DNA from: Psychroserpens burtonensis DSM 12212
GTDB lineage: Bacteria > Bacteroidota > Bacteroidia > Flavobacteriales > Flavobacteriaceae
Length of the DNA stretch: 64,000 bases
Reading direction: 5' to 3'
Assembly (NCBI RefSeq): GCF_000425305.1
Contig: NZ_KE384347.1
Coordinates: 64,457 to 128,456, forward strand
This document shows positions 1 through 9,012 of the stretch, in pieces. The notes beneath the pieces are model-generated. The model ran no database searches. It was not told the DNA's origin and was given only the letters and a program-made list of their open reading frames with translations. Each line of letters starts with the position of its first letter. The first letter of the stretch is position 1. A program made the translations under genes and the position numbers.

Positions 1-178
1 TACTCGTGAATTTTAATTTGTGTAACAGCAATACTTCATCTAAATCAATAGCTGTTTTTGGTATAGAATCACCATCCACCAAAATATATTCCACAGCAGT
101 AGAATCTTGGGTCACAGGCTCAATCTGGGCAGCAAGTAACATAGGAAAACACAATACGATGTATAACAATTGTTTCAT
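1..178 (-). CDS. DUF4294 family secreted protein, 3' part outside the window
   Basis: Partial gene: the start codon is at 178 and the reading frame runs open to base 1, giving 59 codons. The first 18 residues form a signal peptide ending in LLAAQ. They are followed by an ILVDGDSIP stretch and an IDLDEV stretch, which I associate from memory with the DUF4294 family of Bacteroidota. That family has no established function. The product is predicted to be exported to the periplasm. It is too short to the eye for domain-level certainty. The family call is recognition of a short motif only, so moderate confidence. Confidence 0.55.
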   Translation of the reverse strand, partial: MKQLLYIVLCFPMLLAAQIEPVTQDSTAVEYILVDGDSIPKTAIDLDEVLLLHKLKFTS

Positions 179-388
179 GAGTTAAGATTCATTATTTTTC
201 AAAAGCCACATGAGTTCGCTATTAATCATTGTCTTAAATAATGACGATTTTGACATGCTCGGTTCATGAGTAGGTAGTTATCTAAAACTATTCCAACTTG
301 GATGTAAAATTAATTATTTACAGATTGTAAACCCTTTAAATCCTGTTAATATTGTGGTAGTATGATTTTTTTCTTCGGAAATGAGCAT

Positions 389-426
389 AAAAAAGACCTA
401 TCAGGTTTTTAAAGTCTGAGAGGTCT
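389..426 (-). terminator. Rho-independent terminator
   Basis: An 11-bp stem with one mismatch (394-404 with 416-426) is followed on the minus strand by a run of T (complement of 389-394). It sits about 270 nt past the stop of the ABC/M1 gene and is the first good terminator for that operon. Confidence 0.7.
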
Positions 427-452
427 CTTAATCTATTCAAGTTTAACTGTTG

Positions 453-524
453 GTGAAAAACACCAACAGTGGCTTAGTGAAAAACACCAACAGCGGCCAA
501 TGGGAAAACACTAACAGTGGCTGG
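453..524. repeat. Three-copy 24-bp tandem repeat
   Basis: Units at 453-476, 477-500 and 501-524 share the pattern GTGAAAAACACCAACAGTGG with a few substitutions; the third unit is the most diverged. The first unit also forms a perfect 10-bp hairpin with upstream bases (446-455 with 461-470, AAAAA loop). There is no spacer diversity, so this is not a CRISPR. Confidence 0.75.
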
Positions 525-697
525 ACGAGAAAAGTTATAAACTTGTCAGTTCGAAGGTGGTCGAGAACTATATTGCATCTCAACTGGGTTCTTCCAAAGC
601 TTAAGGAATGACAGAAGATTATAATTTTATCTAATCTCTTTTTACTTATGAGAGTAAGCAAGACTGAACAATAAACAACTTTAGCTACTTCGCAACA

Positions 698-3600
698 TTA
701 CAGCTTCTGCCTATTATCATCACTTCTTGTATCTATCAAAATATTGAAAGGGTCTACGCCAACTTCAGTAGGTTTCTCATCTACTATAATTGAAATTTTG
801 TTATTTATTTCGGTTATTTTATGCTTCTTCAAATATAAGATACGCTCTTTCTTTTTTCCGTCAAGATCATCTTCGGTAAAAATGCCAATATCTATATAGT
901 CTTCTAGTTTAACAGAGACTAAAGGCGTCTCCTTTCCTTCAGCTAAATACGTAATAGAATCACGACCTTCTTCAGAATAAAAACGTTTTCCTTTTTCATC
1001 GTTTCTATATTTACTAACGTTGAATTCTATATCAACTTTGTACTTGCCATTATCCATTTCCGAAGAAGACACATCTAAAATACGATTGTCATATAGGGTA
1101 ATCGTTTCAAACATATCTTTAATGATATATTGCAAACTATCTGGTGTGACCGCTTTGATATGATTTACCATATCAATAGAAGTTGTATAAGGTGCATCTT
1201 GAAATCTCACTTTCTCTACATAGGTTTTAAGAGCATTATTTAAGACCTTTTCACCTATATAATCACTCACTGCATATAATACTAATGACCCTTTTTGATA
1301 ATGTACATATTGTTGGCCATCATTATACATTAAGGCACTTTCTCTCTTGCTTTCAAAAGTTCTTTGCGTTAAATAGTCATCGAGTGCCTTCTTTAAAAAT
1401 TTACGCATTTGAGCTTTTCCCAATTCTTTTTCTAAAACTTTAAGCGATACATACTCAGACATACTCTCAGACATCATTGTTGCTCCCAATACATCGGCTC
1501 CAATAACTTGGTGCGCAAACCATTGATGAGCCACTTCATGCACTGTGATGGCGTAGGTGTAATCAATACCTCCGTCTTCGCTATCATCAATATCGGCTAT
1601 AAAACCGGTGTCTCCACCAAAAGGAATTGTATTTGGAAACGACTGCGCAAATCCACCACTAGGAAATTCTACTATACGCAATTGTTTATGTTGATACGGA
1701 CTAAAATTCTCTGTATTATATTCCAGTGAGGCTTTCATTCCTCTCATCATACGCTCTAAGTTATACTCATGACCTTTATGGTAATAAATTTCCAAACTGA
1801 CATCTTTCCATTTATCGCGTTTTACTTCGTATTCTGCTGAGTTAAACGCATAAAAATTTAAGATCTTACTATCCATTTTATAATGGAAATAACGTCGACC
1901 GTCTTCCGTCCATTCCTTTTGCAAATAACCAGGAGCAATTGCTATTTGGTCTTCACTTGTACTAACGGTTGTTTCAAAATCTATCCAATCACTATCATTT
2001 GAGATATAGGTGTTTCCTAATGCTGTAGAATCACTTGGATGTGGTTTTAAATCATTTGGTGGTAAGTCATATGTTTTACGCGTTTTATTGTCTGTAAGCT
2101 CTCTACCACCAGAATATCCTAAACTTGGAAATAATGCTTTATTGTTAATAAATGTACCATTTCTAACTACAGGAGAATTATTATTAATCAATGTATTAGG
2201 TTCATTCTCAACTGTAAAATGAAGTTTCAAGGTGTCTCCCGGTAATAAAGCTTGTTTCAATTGATAAATATCAAAATCATAAATAGTATCTTCTAATACT
2301 ATTACATTAGCTTTATTAAACTCAAATTTACTTGGATAGCCATTATGGCTTAAGAAAATACTATCAATAATTTCATTGGTTTTATTAACCATAACATATT
2401 CTCCAGAGGCCTCAAAGTTTCTTTCCTTCGGAAAAATATTCATATCCGTCTTTACAGATATGATTCTCGGCTGCGCGTAATTCTCAAACGTCTTATATGT
2501 TTTCTCCCAATCTACTCTTAATTTCTCTAATTCTTTAGAGGAATAGCGCACATTGTCAATATTAGTCTCCTTAAAAATACTATATCCTAAAGTAAAAAAA
2601 CCAACGAGCAATACCAGTAATGTAATTGCTACAGACGCTTTAAATCGAGATTTTGCAATAAATAAACGTTCTTTAAATGAATGTGGTAATCCACGAACCC
2701 AAAACAAAGCGGTAACGATCAATAACATTAATCCTGCTAACAACCAATAGCCCTTGTATAGTAGATAACGATCAAGTGAATCTCCATAGCCATTCATATC
2801 ATTATAACCAAAACCAGGACCTTCATTATACTTAAATATAGACTGCTCAACACCTGCAAGTGATAATAACGGAATTCCAATAGATAGAACAATCAACACA
2901 AATAATCCCAAATATGGGCTTCTAATTAATGTTTGTACTGCTAAGGCTAAAAATGCCCAAATCACATAATTTATTAATTTGAGTCCGAATAATTCTTTAA
3001 TATATAACCCAACTTCAAAATCAAAGTAACCTTTATAAATTTGGAATAGGATACCTGCAACCATAATCACAGCAAGTAAGAGTATCTGCATTTTTATAAT
3101 GGCAATAAATTTTGACAAGAATAAGGACCAATTAGGGATTGGAGTCACATCAATTAATCCATTTATTCTATTGGTTTTACTTCTATTCACCAACATTCCT
3201 GCATATAAAAATGTACAAATATTAATAGCAACTACAAAAGCGCCACCGCCTCTAAGCATGCGCCATGTTTTTGGATATGATTGAGTTGAATAAGGGTTGC
3301 CGACGTCTGCAAGTGCAATTAAAACGATGATTAGACCTACCAATACAATACAGATAAATGGCCAACTTTTAGCTATGTATTTGAAATCTACATTAGAAAG
3401 TTTCCAAGTTGTTTTTAAATTCTGAAGGATTGAATAATCAAAATTCACCTTTGGAAGGTTAATTCGTATAATCCCACCAAAATTTCGCTTGGTAGCACGT
3501 TCTCCTTTAGCTTTTTTAAATAACGAGAATGACAAAGCGTTCTGGCTAAATTGAAAGAATTTATAGACCAAACCAAAAACCAAACTCGCTACACCCAACC

Positions 3601-4348
3601 ACAATAAACGGTTGTAAAGAATCAATTCTTTGATAGGTATATGTAATTCATTTTGCTCTGATACTGTCCAGTACCTCGTGTAATAATCTGATGCTGCAGC
3701 TCCAAAAGGATCTAACAATCCTGCGAGATATCTGCTATCTGGATCTGATAATAAACTTTCTGTCACACCTTGAACAAATAATATAAGAATAACTGTAATA
3801 AATCCAGCTGCAATATTTCTTGTAAATGTGACTACGGCAAATACAATAGCTCCAAAAAGTAAAATATTAGGTAGTATAAAAACCCAATAGGCATCAAAAT
3901 AGGATTTAAAATCGAAAGCGGTGACAATCTCAGCATTTGTTCCCGGCAATCTAAAACCAATAAACATAGCAATACCGATGACTAGCACGATACAGGTCAC
4001 AATTAAAATTGAACTAAAAAATTTAGCAAATAGGTAATTCCCTTTTGAAAAGGGATAGGAATATAAAATGGTATGCATCTCGCTTTTATAATCACGATAT
4101 ACAGATACACCAACAATTGATGGAAACAAGAAAAATATAAATATGGTCAATCCATTAAATAAATTGGTAACTCCACTTGGTGAGTTTACTATTCTTGAAG
4201 ACCCTGTAGTCGCAGTAATACTATCAAAAAAACCTGCTGTTGTCGCAGAAATAAACAATGCTAAGGCAAAGAAAATTGCCATATAAATATAAAATGCTGG
4301 CTTTTTTAGCCAATATTTTAATTCATGAAAAAATATAGTAGAAAACAT
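698..4348 (-). CDS. ABC-2 type permease fused to M1 family aminopeptidase
   Basis: A 1216-residue inner-membrane protein. Residues 1 to about 600 hold two blocks of hydrophobic helices of the ABC-2 permease type, separated by a cytoplasmic stretch near 285-330. The C-terminal half is a soluble gluzincin (M1) peptidase domain with HEVAH at 937-941, followed by WF and a downstream Glu at 961, then a YQKG segment typical of M1 enzymes. The spacing of the third zinc ligand (19 residues between) matches what I recall of this fusion family, whose members are common in Bacteroidota. The gene lies 30 nt after the ATPase gene and is presumably co-transcribed with it. The fusion suggests export coupled to peptide processing, but the substrate is unknown. 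Confidence 0.88.
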   Translation of the reverse strand: MFSTIFFHELKYWLKKPAFYIYMAIFFALALFISATTAGFFDSITATTGSSRIVNSPSGVTNLFNGLTIFIFFLFPSIVGVSVYRDYKSEMHTILYSYPFSKGNYLFAKFFSSILIVTCIVLVIGIAMFIGFRLPGTNAEIVTAFDFKSYFDAYWVFILPNILLFGAIVFAVVTFTRNIAAGFITVILILFVQGVTESLLSDPDSRYLAGLLDPFGAAASDYYTRYWTVSEQNELHIPIKELILYNRLLWLGVASLVFGLVYKFFQFSQNALSFSLFKKAKGERATKRNFGGIIRINLPKVNFDYSILQNLKTTWKLSNVDFKYIAKSWPFICIVLVGLIIVLIALADVGNPYSTQSYPKTWRMLRGGGAFVVAINICTFLYAGMLVNRSKTNRINGLIDVTPIPNWSLFLSKFIAIIKMQILLLAVIMVAGILFQIYKGYFDFEVGLYIKELFGLKLINYVIWAFLALAVQTLIRSPYLGLFVLIVLSIGIPLLSLAGVEQSIFKYNEGPGFGYNDMNGYGDSLDRYLLYKGYWLLAGLMLLIVTALFWVRGLPHSFKERLFIAKSRFKASVAITLLVLLVGFFTLGYSIFKETNIDNVRYSSKELEKLRVDWEKTYKTFENYAQPRIISVKTDMNIFPKERNFEASGEYVMVNKTNEIIDSIFLSHNGYPSKFEFNKANVIVLEDTIYDFDIYQLKQALLPGDTLKLHFTVENEPNTLINNNSPVVRNGTFINNKALFPSLGYSGGRELTDNKTRKTYDLPPNDLKPHPSDSTALGNTYISNDSDWIDFETTVSTSEDQIAIAPGYLQKEWTEDGRRYFHYKMDSKILNFYAFNSAEYEVKRDKWKDVSLEIYYHKGHEYNLERMMRGMKASLEYNTENFSPYQHKQLRIVEFPSGGFAQSFPNTIPFGGDTGFIADIDDSEDGGIDYTYAITVHEVAHQWFAHQVIGADVLGATMMSESMSEYVSLKVLEKELGKAQMRKFLKKALDDYLTQRTFESKRESALMYNDGQQYVHYQKGSLVLYAVSDYIGEKVLNNALKTYVEKVRFQDAPYTTSIDMVNHIKAVTPDSLQYIIKDMFETITLYDNRILDVSSSEMDNGKYKVDIEFNVSKYRNDEKGKRFYSEEGRDSITYLAEGKETPLVSVKLEDYIDIGIFTEDDLDGKKKERILYLKKHKITEINNKISIIVDEKPTEVGVDPFNILIDTRSDDNRQKL

Positions 4349-4378
4349 AATGTACTTTTTTTATAGTTATCAATGAAA

Positions 4379-5266
4379 TTAGCTTAAAACAGGCTCGTCT
4401 TGCTTTAAGGCAATAAAGTACACATCGTCTAATTGTGGTTCTGATGTTATAAAATCAGCATCTGGTTGCTCATCTGCAAACACTCTTATATTAAGCGTAT
4501 TATCTTCATTGTAGTTTGAAGATAATACATTGTAGACAGTTTCATTTTGTTCTAAATCGTCACGCTCAACAATCTTAGTCCAAATTTTGCCAATCAATTC
4601 TTTTCTAGCATGAGATGGTGTGGTTTGCTTTAAAATACGACCGCCATTTAAAATGGCCATATCATTACATAGTTCTTTGACATCTTCAACAATATGTGTT
4701 GAGAAAATCACCGTACAATTGGTTCCAACCTCTCTAAGAACATTTAAAAAACGGTGTCTCTCAGCTGGATCTAATCCTGCAGTTGGTTCATCTACTATGA
4801 TGAGTTTTGGATTGTTTAATAATAATTGGGCAATCCCAAAACGTTGTTTCATTCCGCCACTATAACCTGCAACATGTTTTTTACGTACGTCGTATAGATT
4901 TGTTATTTCAAGGACTTCTTTAACTAAAACTTGTCGATCTGCTTTAGAACTTACACCTTTTAATGCCGCAAAGTAGTCGAGTAAATCTTCCGCAGACATT
5001 TTTGGATACACACCAAATGATTGTGGTAAATACCCTAAGATTTTACGCAAGGCCATTTTATCTTCCAAAACATCAATATCTCCAAACATAATTGAACCAG
5101 AATCCGGACTTTGTAAAGTCGCAATCGTTCTCATAAGTGAGGACTTACCTGCTCCATTTGGACCAAGCAGCCCAAACATTCCTGTTCCGATTTCTAGATT
5201 TAGATTATCAATGGCCTTTACGCCATTCTTGTATGTTTTTGTAAGATTTGTAATGACTAATTTCAT
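4379..5266 (-). CDS. ABC transporter ATP-binding protein
   Basis: A 295-residue cytoplasmic ATPase. Walker A (GPNGAGKSS) is at 35-43, the signature YSGGMKQR is in the middle, Walker B is LIIVDEPTAGLD and the H-loop is in STHIVED. The last 80 or so residues form the extra C-terminal domain common in ABC-2 exporter ATPases. It is the first gene of a two-gene operon with the permease/M1-peptidase fusion and should energise that transporter. The start ATG at 5266 gives the conserved MKLVITNLTKTY opening. Confidence 0.92.
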   Translation of the reverse strand: MKLVITNLTKTYKNGVKAIDNLNLEIGTGMFGLLGPNGAGKSSLMRTIATLQSPDSGSIMFGDIDVLEDKMALRKILGYLPQSFGVYPKMSAEDLLDYFAALKGVSSKADRQVLVKEVLEITNLYDVRKKHVAGYSGGMKQRFGIAQLLLNNPKLIIVDEPTAGLDPAERHRFLNVLREVGTNCTVIFSTHIVEDVKELCNDMAILNGGRILKQTTPSHARKELIGKIWTKIVERDDLEQNETVYNVLSSNYNEDNTLNIRVFADEQPDADFITSEPQLDDVYFIALKQDEPVLS

Positions 5267-5400
5267 CAGAAGCGTGTTTAGTTTAATTTATAAAGTTATA
5301 AGTGTAAAAATAGATGAATTTGTTACAAAAATCTTTTCCTAAGTCATATAAACTCAATTAATCCTTTTATTTTTACAGAAATTGAAATACTATAATTCTT

Positions 5401-6489
5401 ATGGCTACAAAAAGTATATTAAATAAAAAATCACTTGATTTCCTAGAAAATTATCTAAACAATGCTGCTCCTACTGGTTATGAGTGGGAAGGACAAAAAG
5501 TTTGGATGGACTATATAAAACCTTATGTTGATGAATTTATTACCGATACCTACGGAACTGCTGTTGGTGTGATCAATCCAAAAGCTAAGTATAAAGTGGT
5601 CATTGAAGGTCATGCAGATGAAATTTCTTGGTATGTGAACTATATTTCAGACAACGGATTAATTTATGTCATTAGAAATGGTGGTAGTGACCATCAAATA
5701 GCACCTAGTAAAATTGTAAATATCCATACTAAAAATGGTATTGTAAAAGGCGTGTTTGGTTGGCCCGCAATTCATACACGTAATAAATCTAAAGAAGAAG
5801 CTCCAAAACCAGACAATATATTTATTGACTGTGGTTGCTCAACAAAAGAGGAGGTTGAAAAATTAGACATTCATGTGGGCTGTGTCATCACCTATCCTGA
5901 TACATTTCATATTCTCAACAAGGATAAATTTGTATGTCGTGCTCTAGATAATAGAATGGGCGGATTTATGATTGCTGAAGTTGCTCGATTACTTAAAGAA
6001 AACAAAAAGACACTACCATTTGGTTTATACATCACTAATTCTGTACAAGAAGAAATTGGTCTTCGCGGTGCAGAGATGATTACCCACACTATTAAGCCAA
6101 ATGTAGCGATTGTAACCGATGTCACTCATGATACAACCACACCAATGATTGATCAAAAAACACAAGGTGCTCTCGAGATTGGTAAAGGTCCTGTGATTGC
6201 TTACGCTCCTGCTGTACAACAAAAGTTGCGCGATTTAATTACAGATACTGCTACAGAAAAGAAAATACCTTTTCAACGTTCTGCTTTATCAAGAGCAACA
6301 GGAACAGATACAGATGCCTTTGCTTATAGTAATGGTGGCGTGGCTTCTGCATTGATCTCATTACCATTACGCTACATGCATACCACTGTTGAAATGGTCC
6401 ATCGTGATGACGTTGAAAACGTGATTAAAATGATCTACGAAACCTTACTTAAAATAAAGGGTGATGAAACATTTTCTTATTTTGAATAA
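5401..6489 (+). CDS. M42 family metallopeptidase (aminopeptidase)
   Basis: A 362-residue cytoplasmic peptidase of the M42 (glutamyl aminopeptidase/endoglucanase M) family, close to the usual length of about 350. Metal-binding and catalytic motifs are in order: EGHADE (His71, Asp73), DNRMGG (Asp183), QEEIG (Glu217, Glu218), DVTHD (Asp240) and a C-terminal MHTTVE segment containing the last His ligand. Such enzymes trim N-terminal residues from peptides as large oligomers. It is a single gene transcribed divergently from the ABC operon, and is closed by a strong terminator. Confidence 0.93.
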   Translation: MATKSILNKKSLDFLENYLNNAAPTGYEWEGQKVWMDYIKPYVDEFITDTYGTAVGVINPKAKYKVVIEGHADEISWYVNYISDNGLIYVIRNGGSDHQIAPSKIVNIHTKNGIVKGVFGWPAIHTRNKSKEEAPKPDNIFIDCGCSTKEEVEKLDIHVGCVITYPDTFHILNKDKFVCRALDNRMGGFMIAEVARLLKENKKTLPFGLYITNSVQEEIGLRGAEMITHTIKPNVAIVTDVTHDTTTPMIDQKTQGALEIGKGPVIAYAPAVQQKLRDLITDTATEKKIPFQRSALSRATGTDTDAFAYSNGGVASALISLPLRYMHTTVEMVHRDDVENVIKMIYETLLKIKGDETFSYFE

Positions 6490-6495
6490 CTAATC

Positions 6496-6522
6496 AATCC
6501 TGCTTTTGCAGGATTTTTTTTC
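6496..6522 (+). terminator. Rho-independent terminator after the M42 gene
   Basis: An 8-bp perfect stem (6496-6503 with 6508-6515) with a TTTT loop is followed by a run of eight T. It ends just 8 nt before the start codon of the next gene at 6530, so that gene must rely on read-through or on a promoter hidden in this short gap. Confidence 0.85.
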
Positions 6523-6529
6523 TTTAATT

Positions 6530-7690
6530 ATGACATTATCAAACCAAAATCATCTATTCAGTATTCCAGACGAAGTAACCTATTTAAATATAGCTAGCCT
6601 TTCGCCTTCCTTTAAAGCAGTTGAGCAAGCTGGTTTGGATGCGGTCCTTCAAAAGAGTAAACCGTATACCATTCCTGTTTCTGATTTTTTTGATCCTGTA
6701 ACCGAACTCAAAGGTTTGTTTTCCAAACTGATTGATAATGACGAACCAGAACGTATTGCAAGTATTCCATCTGTTTCATACGGAATAGCAACCGTAACAA
6801 ATAATATCAAGTTGAATCCTAATGATGAGATTCTAGTTATTGAAGAACAGTTTCCAAGTAATATTTATGCTTGGAAAAAACTTGCTAATAAATATGATGC
6901 AAAACTTGTAACGATTGCCAGTCCTAATTTAAAAGTCAATAACGCTAAACAGTGGAATCTAGATATTCTAGATGCCATTACTAGTAAAACGGCAGTAGTC
7001 GCTTTAGGAAATATACATTGGTCTAACGGAACTGTTTTCAACCTTAAAGCAATTAGAGAGAAGACCAATACACATAACGCGCTATTAATTATTGATGGGA
7101 GTCAAACCATTGGTGCTGTTCACTTTTCAATAAAAGAGATTGAACCAGACGCCTTGATTTGCGCTGGCTACAAATGGCTATTTGGACCTTACGGTTGTGG
7201 TTATGCCTACTACGGAAGCTATTTTGACCATGGAGAGTCTATTGAAGACAACTGGGCCAACCGAATGCATAGTGAAAAGCTCTCAGATTTAACCAATTAT
7301 GAAGAGCAGTATAAACCATTCGCAAATCGTTATGCCGTTGGAGAAAGTGGTGATTTCATCTATGTGAAAATGCAAATTGAAGCACTAAAGCAAATCATAA
7401 AATGGACTCCAGAATCCATACAAGCGTATTGTCGTTCAATTTCATTTGAAGCGACACAACAACTCATTACTTTAGGATGCCAAATTGAACACCCAGATTA
7501 TAGAACCCATCATTTATTTGGTGTAAAGCTACCAGAAAATATAGATGTTAAGACACTAAAAACGGCGTTACAACAGCAACAGATATTTGTCTCCTTTAGA
7601 GGCAAATTTATTCGTATTTCTTGTCATTTATTTAATACAGAAAAGGATTTTATTAAACTCGTTGACTGTATTAAATCTGTTATCAAATAG
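6530..7690 (+). CDS. Aminotransferase class V-fold PLP-dependent enzyme
   Basis: A 386-residue enzyme of the class V aminotransferase/cysteine desulfurase fold. The PLP-binding lysine is Lys215 in the GYKWLFGPYG motif, preceded by the LLIIDGSQTIGA strand that holds the cofactor-binding Asp. An in-frame TTG at 6506 lies inside the upstream terminator hairpin, so the ATG at 6530 is the better start. The substrate cannot be told from sequence; proteins of this type are annotated as cysteine desulfurase-like or kynureninase-like. The next gene starts 3 nt after its stop, which suggests co-transcription with the NUDIX gene. Confidence 0.85.
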   Translation: MTLSNQNHLFSIPDEVTYLNIASLSPSFKAVEQAGLDAVLQKSKPYTIPVSDFFDPVTELKGLFSKLIDNDEPERIASIPSVSYGIATVTNNIKLNPNDEILVIEEQFPSNIYAWKKLANKYDAKLVTIASPNLKVNNAKQWNLDILDAITSKTAVVALGNIHWSNGTVFNLKAIREKTNTHNALLIIDGSQTIGAVHFSIKEIEPDALICAGYKWLFGPYGCGYAYYGSYFDHGESIEDNWANRMHSEKLSDLTNYEEQYKPFANRYAVGESGDFIYVKMQIEALKQIIKWTPESIQAYCRSISFEATQQLITLGCQIEHPDYRTHHLFGVKLPENIDVKTLKTALQQQQIFVSFRGKFIRISCHLFNTEKDFIKLVDCIKSVIK

Positions 7691-7693
7691 CCC

Positions 7694-8245
7694 ATGGAAG
7701 AACACATAGACATCGTAGACAAAAACGGAACACCAACAGGGGTTTCTGTACCAAAATCTGAAATCCATTCAAAAGGGCACTTACACAACACTACTCATGT
7801 TTGGTTTTTTACTTCGGAAGGTGATGTCCTACTCCAACAACGTGCAGCATCAAAATTAATTTACCCGTTACTTTGGGATGTTTCGGTTGCTGGACATATT
7901 GATGCAGGAGAAACTCCCGAACAGGCTGCTGTTAGAGAAGCTAAAGAGGAAATAGGAGTTGATATTTCCGAAGAAAAGTTAATTAAAGTGGGCGTTTATG
8001 AGTGTTTTAACTCTCATCCCAACGGCATAACAGACAATGAATTTCATCATACATTTATAGTTAAGACCGATTTATGGTTAGAAGATTTTGATGCGCAAAT
8101 AGAAGAAGTAGAAGATTTAAAATATGTCTCTATGTTTGAGTTTCATGAAATTCTTGATAACATTGGTGTAAATAATCATTTTGTGCCTTCCAACAAAGCT
8201 TATTATGAACATGTGATCGAAGCTGTTTTAAAGGAAATAACTTAA
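7694..8245 (+). CDS. NUDIX hydrolase, isopentenyl-diphosphate isomerase-like
   Basis: A 183-residue cytoplasmic NUDIX protein. The NUDIX box begins GHIDAGE and ends REAKEEIGV, with all consensus Gly, Glu and Arg positions present. The N-terminal DIVDKNG and the long block before the box are like the YfcD/IDI-related branch, which hydrolyses nucleotide-linked compounds. True isopentenyl-diphosphate isomerase activity is not supported. It lies 3 nt downstream of the aminotransferase. Confidence 0.88.
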   Translation: MEEHIDIVDKNGTPTGVSVPKSEIHSKGHLHNTTHVWFFTSEGDVLLQQRAASKLIYPLLWDVSVAGHIDAGETPEQAAVREAKEEIGVDISEEKLIKVGVYECFNSHPNGITDNEFHHTFIVKTDLWLEDFDAQIEEVEDLKYVSMFEFHEILDNIGVNNHFVPSNKAYYEHVIEAVLKEIT

Positions 8246-8400
8246 CTTTTTTTACTAATTTTTGGAATAAAATCGGCACGTAAAGTGATAAAAAACACCT
8301 ATACGATTTGCGCTTTAATTCTCAAAATAACTTATAATATCTATAAATATTTTTAGTTCTTTTATTAAAAATTCACGTTTACGAAAACGTTATATTTCGT

Positions 8401-8408
8401 TATCTTTA
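8401..8408 (+). promoter_or_regulatory. Candidate -7 promoter box for the carboxylase genes
   Basis: TATCTTTA is close to the Bacteroidota -7 consensus TAnnTTTG and lies 23 nt before the ATG at 8431; a TTTA at 8378 sits about 20 nt upstream at the -33 position. The match is incomplete, so low confidence. Confidence 0.35.
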
Positions 8409-8430
8409 CATCAAATTAAAACCTATTTTA

Positions 8431-8919
8431 ATGAGTCAATCCTTTAAAGTAAATGTCAATTCGTCATTAAATTTTGATATTTCAGAAACAGAAAGTTCCC
8501 AACTCAACAGCATAAAAGTTTCAGATAACGTGTATCATGTTTTATATGATAATACCTCTTTTAAAGCTGAAATATCCACTTCAAATTTCAATAAAAAATT
8601 AATTCAAGTAAAAATCAACAATACTACTTATAATATACACGTTTTTAATGAGTTAGACTCATTAATAAAAGAAATGGGATTTGAGGTAGGAAGCTCTAAA
8701 GTCATTAATGATATAAAAGCTCCAATGCCTGGATTAATCCTCGAAATTAGTGTACAAGCTGGACAGCACATTAAAGAAAATGATACACTATTGATCTTAG
8801 AAGCCATGAAAATGGAAAACGTATTAACCTCTCCTAGAGAAGGAATTATTAAATCTATCTCTGTTGAAAAAGGAGATGCTGTAGATAAAAATCAATTGCT
8901 AATTGAGTTTGAGACATAA
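8431..8919 (+). CDS. Acyl-CoA carboxylase biotin carboxyl carrier protein
   Basis: A 162-residue protein. Its C-terminal 75 residues form a biotinyl domain with the biotinylation motif EAMKMEN; the biotin-accepting lysine is Lys127. A PMPG motif opens the domain, as in propionyl- and pyruvate-carboxylase carriers. The N-terminal half is a short beta-rich region, as in the carrier subunits of Bacteroidota propionyl-CoA carboxylase. It is first in the order carrier, biotin carboxylase, carboxyltransferase and should carry CO2 between the other two subunits. Confidence 0.9.
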   Translation: MSQSFKVNVNSSLNFDISETESSQLNSIKVSDNVYHVLYDNTSFKAEISTSNFNKKLIQVKINNTTYNIHVFNELDSLIKEMGFEVGSSKVINDIKAPMPGLILEISVQAGQHIKENDTLLILEAMKMENVLTSPREGIIKSISVEKGDAVDKNQLLIEFET

Positions 8920-9012
8920 TCACTTGTTAGTGTCCAGCCAGGCTTCAAAAACCTCCTTAAAATAAAACAATAAGATTTCCGTTTTCACGGAAATGAAAAA
9001 CACATTTTTTCA

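Larger units (their letters stand above)
179..697. other. Gene-poor interval with hairpins and tandem repeats
   Basis: No convincing gene lies between the DUF4294 start and the stop of the ABC/M1 gene. The interval holds a rho-independent terminator on the minus strand (about 389-426), a perfect hairpin (446-470) and a 24-bp tandem repeat (453-524), all of which would lie in the 3' untranslated region of the ABC/M1 transcript. A 72-codon minus-strand frame crosses the repeat, but its protein is just the repeat read as LLVF-type units. Confidence 0.6.

Noticed and set aside
453-524. CRISPR array
   Set aside because: The repeat units are directly adjacent without unique spacers and no cas genes are present.
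443-661. A 72-codon minus-strand frame with LLVF repeats
   Set aside because: Its repeats are the 24-bp DNA repeat read through, it lies between a stop codon and its terminator, and it has no recognisable protein features.
698-4348. Chimeric or misassembled ABC permease/peptidase gene
   Set aside because: The same fusion is a known family in Bacteroidota and the frame is intact across the joint.
8246-8430. Riboswitch or leader RNA before the carboxylase genes
   Set aside because: Only a short imperfect inverted repeat around ACGTTT/AAACGT is visible, with no known riboswitch pattern.
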